DNA of 64,000 nt from Hyphomicrobium sp. (GTDB lineage: Bacteria; Pseudomonadota; Alphaproteobacteria; Rhizobiales; Hyphomicrobiaceae), in contig JABFRT010000030.1 of the NCBI GenBank assembly GCA_013141015.1, positions 1 through 64,000 of the forward strand, read 5' to 3'. Under the pieces are notes generated by a model, which saw only the letters and a list, made by a program, of their open reading frames with translations, was not told the origin of the DNA and did not search any database. Position 1 is the stretch's first letter, and each line of letters begins with the position of its first letter. Below are positions 57,310 through 64,000 of the stretch, piece after piece. A program made the translations under genes and the position numbers.

Positions 57310-58139
57310 TGAGCGGCCAAAACCTTCAAAATGGTTTGACCTTCCGCCTGAAGGCGCCCGCAACCGAGCGGCTCGATCTTTCAGGTGTCAGCCCGGCCAA
57401 GCTCGCCAATCTGTCGAGCTACGACATCGCCAGCATGAAAGTTGGCATGGGCCGTCATGCGCTGACGCTTGGCGACGCGTTCGATATTTCCGGCAGCAAC
57501 GGCGACACGATCACGATTGAAGGATCTGGCGCCAGCCTCGACTTTGCCGGAGCGGGCCTATGCAGCGGCACGTTACGCATCATCGGCAACGTCGGCACGT
57601 ACGCCGGCCGCAAAATGACTGGCGGCAAGCTTGAGATTCGTGGGCATGCCGGAAGCTATCTGGCGTCGGGCATGACCGGCGGTCTGATCCACGTTTCCGG
57701 CAACGCCAGCGATAACCTCGGCGGCATCCTGTCGGGCGACCGCTTCGGTATGGCTGGCGGCACGGTGGTCGTAGAAGGCAATATCGGCGCGCGCGCGGGC
57801 GATAAAATGCGCCGCGGCACCATTGTCGTGCGCGGCCAAACCGGCGAAGGCGCCGGCACCCGCATGATCGGCGGCACCATTTGGGCGGAAGGCGGCTTCG
57901 GCCCAGCGCCCGGCTATATGATGCGGCGGGGCACGCTGATCGGCTCCAAGGTCGAGCGCCTGTTGCCAACGTTCGTCGATTGCGGCCGTCACGATCTCGT
58001 GATCGTGCGCGTTCTGGGCCGCTACCTCAAGGCCACCCTCGGCGACCTCGCGCCGAAGCCTATGCCCTTGTTTGTCCAGAAAATTGCCGGCGACATGGCG
58101 ACCATTGGCAAGGGCGAGATCCTGCTGCCTGCTGGTTAA
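57309..58139 (+). CDS. fhcC: Formyltransferase/hydrolase complex subunit C
   Basis: 'GNVGTYAGRKMTGGKLEIRGHAGSYLASGMTGGLIHVSGNASDNLGG' beta-helix repeats. Confidence 0.95.
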   Translation: MSGQNLQNGLTFRLKAPATERLDLSGVSPAKLANLSSYDIASMKVGMGRHALTLGDAFDISGSNGDTITIEGSGASLDFAGAGLCSGTLRIIGNVGTYAGRKMTGGKLEIRGHAGSYLASGMTGGLIHVSGNASDNLGGILSGDRFGMAGGTVVVEGNIGARAGDKMRRGTIVVRGQTGEGAGTRMIGGTIWAEGGFGPAPGYMMRRGTLIGSKVERLLPTFVDCGRHDLVIVRVLGRYLKATLGDLAPKPMPLFVQKIAGDMATIGKGEILLPAG

Positions 58140-58332
58140 TCCAATCCGCATTCTCCGGGGCGCGGGAAAAAATCCGCCCCCGCGTTATCCCCGTATCCCT
58201 CCTGGGCGTTAACGTCACACAAGCGTCTTGTGACGTGAAACGCGGCGCGCCTGGCAAGCGTAGCTCCGAGAGGTCAACAGAAACGGCTTCGTCTGGTGCG
58301 CGGGCGGGCCAAGTTCAGGGATAGGTCAGACG

Positions 58333-58533
58333 ATGCTCGCAATCATACTTTCAGCCTGCATGGCCAATGATCCAGGCTTTTGCAAAGACTACAAAATTCA
58401 ACTCAATTCAGACGCCGACCCGGCGAGCTGCGCCATGCATGCGCCGCCACACTTCGCGCAGTGGGCGCAAGAACACCCCGGCTGGCAGATCAAAAAGTGG
58501 CGTTGCACGGCTGCGTCTGAAAACGACATTTGA
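58333..58533 (+). CDS. Small conserved hypothetical protein (66 aa)
   Basis: 'MLAIILSACMANDPGFCKDYKI...CAMHAPPHFAQWAQEHPGWQIKKWRC'; Cys-rich; terminator hairpin shortly downstream. Confidence 0.55.
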   Translation: MLAIILSACMANDPGFCKDYKIQLNSDADPASCAMHAPPHFAQWAQEHPGWQIKKWRCTAASENDI

Positions 58534-58560
58534 GCGGGCCACTTTTGATGCTGATTTGAA

Positions 58561-58588
58561 GGGCGCGGACATTGTCTGCGCCTTTTTT
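58561..58588 (+). terminator. Intrinsic terminator
   Basis: GGGCGCGGACATTGTCTGCGCCTTTTTT. Confidence 0.75.
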
Positions 58589-58677
58589 GCCTTTAGCGCC
58601 GCGATGGGACCTCTGCCCCCGGTAACGTTGGCGTTGATTGCAGCGAAAACCAATTCTGCTGTCTGAAAGGCCGGGCG

Positions 58678-59499
58678 ATGAAGATATGGCTCCGTTGGTT
58701 GAGTGTTGTAGTAGCCACTGGCATATTGGGCGCAGCGCTGCCGGCGCGCGCGCAGGATTTGACTCAGTTCCTCGACCTGCACTCAGACGAGTTTACCAAA
58801 GCCGACTTGACCCGCACGGACGTCGAGAAAGCCCTCGCCGGGCTCGCTCCGGGAGCGACGCTCGATCTCTCGGGCAAGCGCCTCAACAAGATCAACTTCA
58901 GCGGCATGGATCTGACGCGCACCAAGTTGACGTCAGCGCGCATCAACGGCTGCAATTTTAGGGGCGCCAATTTCTCAGCCGTCAGTCTTGACGGGGCGTG
59001 GGCTCTGAAGTCGGATTTTACCGGCGCCAAATTCATCGGCGCCAGCCTGTTTCAAACTCAGATGATGGACGCACTGCTGGATGGCGCGGATTTTTCCAAC
59101 GCCATGGTCGGCGCCGACATGTCGCGCGCCAGTCTGGTCAACGCCAAGTTTGCCGATGCGATGCTCGCGCCTGATCTGACCAATCAGTCGATGGGCCTGA
59201 TGCGCGGCGTTTTGAAATCGGCCAAGCTCGACGGCGCGTCGTTCAAAGGCGCGAACTTGAAGCGCTCGGCTTTCGAATTTGCATCTCTCAAAGGCGCGGA
59301 CTTCGAAGGTGCGGATCTTGAAGGTGCCGAACTCTCAGGTGCGGATCTGACGGGCGCCAACGTCGCCAAAGCCAACTTTGCCAAGGCCGACATCAACGGC
59401 ACGAAGCTACTCGAGCTTCGCGGGCGCGGCAGCGCTCTGGGCTTTGACAGCGCCGTCAATCGCGACAAGGCGATTGTTGACTGGCAAATTGCCCAATGA
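58678..59499 (+). CDS. Secreted pentapeptide-repeat protein
   Basis: Signal peptide, then A(D/N)LxG repeats: 'GANLKRSAFEFASLKGADFEGADLEGAELSGADLTGANVAKANFAKADINGTKL'. Confidence 0.92.
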   Translation: MKIWLRWLSVVVATGILGAALPARAQDLTQFLDLHSDEFTKADLTRTDVEKALAGLAPGATLDLSGKRLNKINFSGMDLTRTKLTSARINGCNFRGANFSAVSLDGAWALKSDFTGAKFIGASLFQTQMMDALLDGADFSNAMVGADMSRASLVNAKFADAMLAPDLTNQSMGLMRGVLKSAKLDGASFKGANLKRSAFEFASLKGADFEGADLEGAELSGADLTGANVAKANFAKADINGTKLLELRGRGSALGFDSAVNRDKAIVDWQIAQ

Positions 59500-60312
59500 C
59501 CGGCCGGCAAAGCGCTGCGGCGGCACGAGGCCACTGATTTCGATAATGAACTTCTGGCGGATGGCGCGGGCGAAATCCGAATAGCCATTGGCTGGAAGAA
59601 CAAAGCTGCCCGTTCCTCCTTGAACGTGGGTCTTGAACCACTCTTCAAGGCTTTTTGAGCCATCCGTTGGCTTAGCCGCCGTGTTGGGTTCAGCGCCGGG
59701 CGCAACAACGCCGCCGGTGGTGGCACCTGCGTTAGCGCCGTCCAAAATCGGCAGTCCGTTGATCGTCACGCCGTTGGCCACGAGTTCATCGCGTACCGTC
59801 TCAATCGGCTCGTCGGCGTTGCAGTTATCGGGCCCGTCGCCCGACACATCGATCACCACACGCAGCGCTTTCGCCGGAATTTGCGGCACGATTTTATCAT
59901 TGGCCGAGCGCAGCATCTTGGTCATGCAGGTAAATTCTCCGCCCTGCAGTGGCAGTTTGCGCACGCGGGCGGCGAGTGCCAGAGCGTCTTCTTTACTGGC
60001 GATTTTGACCCACGGCAGCGCCAGCGCGGGGCGGTCTGCCCACGTCACCATCGAAAACAGAATGCCGCCATTAGGCCCGCCAATGATGGCTTCGATGACG
60101 CCCGGGTCTTCGAGCGCTTTGGCGATGCCTTCCATCTGCAGCTTATAGCGGTCGCCATCGACCGAGTTGGAAACGTCGATTGAGACGATCAACGCCGTAT
60201 CGACCTGCGCCTCTTGGGCGTGGACAGCCGGCACCAAAAGCAGCGCGGCCAAAGCCATCCGCACCCAAGCCAAAATCCAGATCCGCAATTTAAGCACCCG
60301 GTCAATCCTCAC
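59407..60312 (-). CDS. DUF1194 (VWA-like) secreted protein
   Basis: 'VDTALIVSIDVSNSVDGDRYKLQMEGIAKALEDPGVIEAI', 'LRVVIDVSGDGPDNCN'. Confidence 0.93.
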   Translation of the reverse strand: MRIDRVLKLRIWILAWVRMALAALLLVPAVHAQEAQVDTALIVSIDVSNSVDGDRYKLQMEGIAKALEDPGVIEAIIGGPNGGILFSMVTWADRPALALPWVKIASKEDALALAARVRKLPLQGGEFTCMTKMLRSANDKIVPQIPAKALRVVIDVSGDGPDNCNADEPIETVRDELVANGVTINGLPILDGANAGATTGGVVAPGAEPNTAAKPTDGSKSLEEWFKTHVQGGTGSFVLPANGYSDFARAIRQKFIIEISGLVPPQRFAGRSLGNLPVNNRLVAIDGAVKAQSAAAPAKLE

Positions 60313-61217
60313 CCGCGCTGAGCCCTATCGAGATTGCGCACGCTTTCGAGACCTTTGACGGTGTCGAAGCCTTTGACCCCGGATAGATTGGCGCCATCGA
60401 GATTGCAACCGGAGAGATCGGCACCGGTCAGATCAGCGCCCGAAAAATCGGCGCGCGATAGCTCGAGATTGATCAATTTTGCGTTGACCAGCGAAGCTCC
60501 CGTGAAGCGCGCGAAGGTCATCTCGACTTCGCGGATCTCAACACCAGTCATCGTCGCGCCGGAAAAGTCCATGCCCGGGCTGCGTGAGGCCGGTGCCATG
60601 CCGGCTTCCGCCGACCGGTCGTTGGGACCGATGCGGGCACCCGTCAAATCAGCGCCGCGAAAATCGGCGCCGTCCAAGCGGGCCGCTATCCGCGTGCCGC
60701 GCAACCGGGCGCGCGCAAATATAGGCGCGTCGGCGTGGTCAAAGTTCGTGCTGCTGAACACACTTGGCGCCATGATGCTCGCGCCTTGCAAATTGGCGCC
60801 GCTGAAATCGGCCTTCCGCAGAATGGTCCGGTCGAGTTTGGCACCGGACAGATCGGTGTCTTTCAAATTGGCGTCCGTCAAATCCGAGCCATAGAGATTG
60901 GCTTTCGCCAGGATGGCAGCCTTGAAATCAAGCCCCGCCAAATCGAGATTGCTCAGGTCTTTGCCGGAGAGATTGACGCGCGCGTGGGCCTCAGCCTTAT
61001 GAAACAAAGCCGTCACGTCCCGGGCCGTTAGATCCGCGGCCAAAGCTGGAATGGCAATCAGGGGCCAGGCAAGCGCAAGCCCGTTGGCGATCCATCTCAA
61101 TGCTGCCGGGATACATCCCTGCCCCGCATTTAAAGGCACGGATGGTCTATTGGTCGTCACTGTCGAAATGCCTCCGAGATCAGCCGCCATGATTGCCCAG
61201 ACCGCATGGCCCGGCAA
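60309..61217 (-). CDS. Secreted pentapeptide-repeat protein
   Basis: 'NLSGKDLSNLDLAGLDFKAAILAKANLYGSDLTDANLKDTDLSGAKLDRTILRKADFSGANLQGAS'. Confidence 0.9.
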   Translation of the reverse strand: MPGHAVWAIMAADLGGISTVTTNRPSVPLNAGQGCIPAALRWIANGLALAWPLIAIPALAADLTARDVTALFHKAEAHARVNLSGKDLSNLDLAGLDFKAAILAKANLYGSDLTDANLKDTDLSGAKLDRTILRKADFSGANLQGASIMAPSVFSSTNFDHADAPIFARARLRGTRIAARLDGADFRGADLTGARIGPNDRSAEAGMAPASRSPGMDFSGATMTGVEIREVEMTFARFTGASLVNAKLINLELSRADFSGADLTGADLSGCNLDGANLSGVKGFDTVKGLESVRNLDRAQRG

Positions 61218-61275
61218 GGGTTGCAGCTGTGATCATGACAGATGGACCGGGAGCAAATGAGGCTTGACGCTTGGT

Positions 61276-62208
61276 TCAGCGCACAGCGGTCGCCAAGTTC
61301 TTGATTGTATCACCGCCGTTTACCGTATCGAGGCCGCGCACGCCGGACAAAATCGCACCGTCCAGATCAGCGTCCATCAAATTGGCGCCCGTAACGTCGG
61401 CGCCCGACAGATCGCATTTGGAGAGATCGGCTCCGGCAAAATTCACGTCGCGCAGATCAGCGCCGACAAATTTTGAAAACCGCAACTTTGCCCACATCAA
61501 ATCGGCCCGGCGCAGGATCGCGCCTGAGAAATCGCTGCCGCGCAGAATCGAGCCCGGCATACTCGACATATCGGCACGCAAATCATAGGGACCGAGATTT
61601 GCGTCCGTCAGATCCGCACCGCGGAAATCGGCGCCGTCCATCATTGCCGTGATACGCGCGCCGCGAAGATTGGCACCGGCGAACTTCGGCGCGTCACGCG
61701 GATTGCGGTCGAGTGCAACATTGATGCTGGGGCGCAGCAACGATGCGCCAGCAAGGATCGCTCCTGAGAAGTCCGCCGACACAATCGACGCGCGGTCGAG
61801 CATCACGCCCGAAAGGTTGCTGCCCTTGAGATTGGCTTTGGTCAGATCGGACCCATACAAATTGGCGCCCGACAGGCTCGCGCCCTTGAAGTCGATACCG
61901 GCAAGATCAAGAAAGCTTAAATCGCGGCCGGAAAAATCGGGCGGCAACTGCGCCGTTGCCTTGTGGAACGCTTCAGTGACTTGCCGGGCGGTGAAGTCTG
62001 CCGCAGCTACAGCCCCGCCCCCCGCAAGCGCTGCCAACAAGCAGACGAACAGCCCGCAACGGACGGCGCATCGGCCTGCAGCCGTAGATACATTTTTTTC
62101 CAGCAACGCCATTAGCGCCTCCAGGCATTGCACCTCAGTGATACAACGGCTGTTCCAAGCCGTTGGATTACCGGAAATCCATAAAAGTTGTGGTTGGCAT
62201 TGGCACAA
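61276..62208 (-). CDS. Secreted pentapeptide-repeat protein (paralogue of 60309-61217)
   Basis: 'DFSGRDLSFLDLAGIDFKGASLSGANLYGSDLTKANLKGSNLSGVMLDRASIVSADFSGAILAGAS'. Confidence 0.9.
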   Translation of the reverse strand: MCQCQPQLLWISGNPTAWNSRCITEVQCLEALMALLEKNVSTAAGRCAVRCGLFVCLLAALAGGGAVAAADFTARQVTEAFHKATAQLPPDFSGRDLSFLDLAGIDFKGASLSGANLYGSDLTKANLKGSNLSGVMLDRASIVSADFSGAILAGASLLRPSINVALDRNPRDAPKFAGANLRGARITAMMDGADFRGADLTDANLGPYDLRADMSSMPGSILRGSDFSGAILRRADLMWAKLRFSKFVGADLRDVNFAGADLSKCDLSGADVTGANLMDADLDGAILSGVRGLDTVNGGDTIKNLATAVR

Positions 62209-62450
62209 TCCCCTTCACGGAGGATCTTAAGACCTGCAGCTCAACACGGAGCTGGACGCGAAACTGAGCGGGCTTAAATTGCGTTGTTAATTGCCAATAA
62301 AGGGCGGCCGAGCCTATAGCTTTTGTGCGTATTAGCGATGACCGCAGGAAAGTGCCCGCATCCAAGACGCTGGCGTTGCGCCGCGCTGCGACTTTGACAT
62401 ACCTTCCGATGCGCCGGTAAGGTGCCGATCAGCAAGCAAGGTGCCCAGTC

Positions 62451-63876
62451 TTGAAACGCAAAATCGCCGCTATTCTTGCAGCAGACGTCGCCGGCTATAG
62501 CCGCCTTGTTGCCGAAGACGAGGAGCAAACGCTGACCCGTCTGCGCGCCTATCAGGCCGTGTTTGCAGACGTCATCAGTCACGCTGGCGGGCGGGTGTTC
62601 AAAACGGCGGGAGACAGCGTGTTGGCCGAGTTTCCGAGCGCCGTGGATGCGCTCCGGTGCGCGATCAACGTCCAGGAAACGCTGCGTGTGCGCAATCAAG
62701 CTTATCCCATGAGCCGGCAGATGGCCTATCGCATCGGCCTGACCATCGGCGATGTCGTCGATCAAGATGGCGATCTCCTCGGCGACGGCGTTAACATTGC
62801 GGCGCGCTTGGAATCTCTGGCGCAGCCGGGCGGCATTTGTATTTCGAAAGCCATGCACGACGCGGTCAGCAGCAAGCTGTCGGTCAAATATATCGACATG
62901 GGATCTCATCAAGTTAAAAATATCCCGATCCCCGTGCATGTGTTTTCGGTGACGCCAGATGCGCGGCCAGCATCGACCGGCGACCATGAAATCGACTCTC
63001 AACCGGCCAACCGCGCAAGCTGGCAGCCACCGTTGGCCGTCTCCGCGCTTGCCGTTGCCATCATTAGCGCGGCGTTGGCTTACACCGTCCCGCAGCTTTT
63101 TAAGGCGCAACCCAAGCCCACAACAACAACGGCAGTGACCGCTGCCCCGGCTCCAGTGCCGGCCATTAAAGCGCCGTCGCCCACTGTGGACACAGCTCCC
63201 CCGCAACGCCACCGTCCACCCCGCTGCACCTCAGGATGCGTCCCCACCCAAGAAGGAAGCCACGGCTCAACCGGCAGCGCCTCAGCCTCAGTCATTGGCT
63301 GAAGACCCTGCGGCTGCATTGCGGCTTCGCCCAATCCGCTGGACCACGTGCAACGCAGAAGATAGCGATGCGGCCATCCAGGCCTGCGGTGCGCTGGCAG
63401 CAGATACGGCCATGACCGGCGAAGATCTGGCTCTCGCGCAGCGCCGATTCGGTTATGCGCTCCGCAAGAAGGGGTTGCTCGACGACGCGATCACGGCACT
63501 CAACGCTTCGATCGCGACGGCCGCTTCAAGCGCCGCCCATAACGACCGCGGCGTTGCGTATTTGTTAAAAGGGCAATTTGCACAAGCATTGACCGACTTC
63601 GATGAGGCGGTGCGGCGCGACGGCAAAAACGGCGATGCCTGGAACAACCGTGCGTGGACCTACTTCAAGACCAGCCGCAACGCTGAAGCTCTTGCCGACG
63701 CAGACAAAGCCGTCGCATTGATCAGCGGCAAGGCCTACGTCTGGGATACGCGTGGCCATATCCATGAGGCGGCCGGTGACCGGAAGGCGGCCGAAGCGGA
63801 CTTCGTCCAAGCGCTGTCACTCGAACCCGGCCTTGCAACCAGCCGCGCCGCCCTCAAGCGCCTGACGGGGCGGTGA
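62451..63876 (+). pseudogene. Adenylate/guanylate cyclase domain + TM + TPR protein, split by an apparent frameshift near the C5 run at 63198-63202
   Basis: Cyclase domain 'RKIAAILAADVAGYSRLVAEDEEQTLTRLRAYQ'; TPR part in frame +1 'LAQRRFGYALRKKGLLDDAITALNASI...AHNDRGVAYLLKGQFAQALTDFDEAVRRDGKNGDAWNNRAW'. Confidence 0.75.
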
Positions 63877-63926
63877 GTGCTGCGCGCCGGATTGCGTGAT
63901 AAACGCTGTCCGCAACGGCTTTAATT

Positions 63927-64000
63927 TTATTCTCCCAGGTTGACCACCTGCACGCGCCGGTTCTCGCTGGCGAATGGATTCTTGCTATCCTTCAACCGCT
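63927..64000 (-). CDS. C-terminus of an OmpA-family protein (partial, truncated by window end)
   Basis: Minus strand ends ...RLKDSKNPFASENRRVQVVNLGE*, typical OmpA-domain C-terminus. Confidence 0.75.
   Translation of the reverse strand, partial: RLKDSKNPFASENRRVQVVNLGE

Noticed and set aside
1-64000. CRISPR arrays, rRNA genes, transposases, toxin-antitoxin or phage defence modules
   Set aside because: None seen: repeats present are palindromic/dispersed or a single direct pair, and no cas, IS or defence-type proteins appear in the translated ORFs.

Overview
High-GC alphaproteobacterial chromosome segment from a methylotroph (Hyphomicrobium/Methylobacterium-like by gene content), read from sequence only. 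It has five main blocks. (1) Housekeeping genes with tRNA-Arg(UCU) and tRNA-Pro(UGG). (2) A sulfate-assimilation island: cysH-cysD-cysN, two TauE/SafE permeases, cysI-cysJ. (3) A PQQ operon, pqqA-B-C-D-E; pqqA is only 29 codons and is missing from the supplied ORF track. (4) A large C1-transfer region for H4MPT and methylofuran: beta-RFAP synthase, mtdB, mch, fae, two ATP-grasp ligases, CitG-like, HisA-like, a TIGR03123-type protein, DUF447, a DHPS-like protein, a flavoprotein, mfnE, folB, mfnB, and later fhcB-A-D-C. (5) A lanthanide-type methanol oxidation locus: xoxF, two tandem xoxG-like cytochromes, a XoxJ-like protein, a CxxCW protein, a lut-like ABC cluster, a zinc metallohydrolase and an MxaD-like protein. 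The right end carries three secreted pentapeptide-repeat proteins around a DUF1194 gene, then an apparently frameshifted adenylate cyclase-TPR gene. The most interesting items are: a recently duplicated xoxG copy predicted to be a lipoprotein on a long Ala/Lys repeat stalk; a 79-bp direct repeat bracketing an extra membrane-protein gene at the 3' end of a methyltransferase gene; intrinsic terminators embedded in coding sequence (HisA-like C-terminus, DUF192 N-terminus); a palindromic repeat that supplies the N-terminus of an ATP-grasp ORF; a structured leader upstream of fae; a strong pqqA/pqqB hairpin; and two apparent frameshifts. No CRISPR array, rRNA or transposase was seen.
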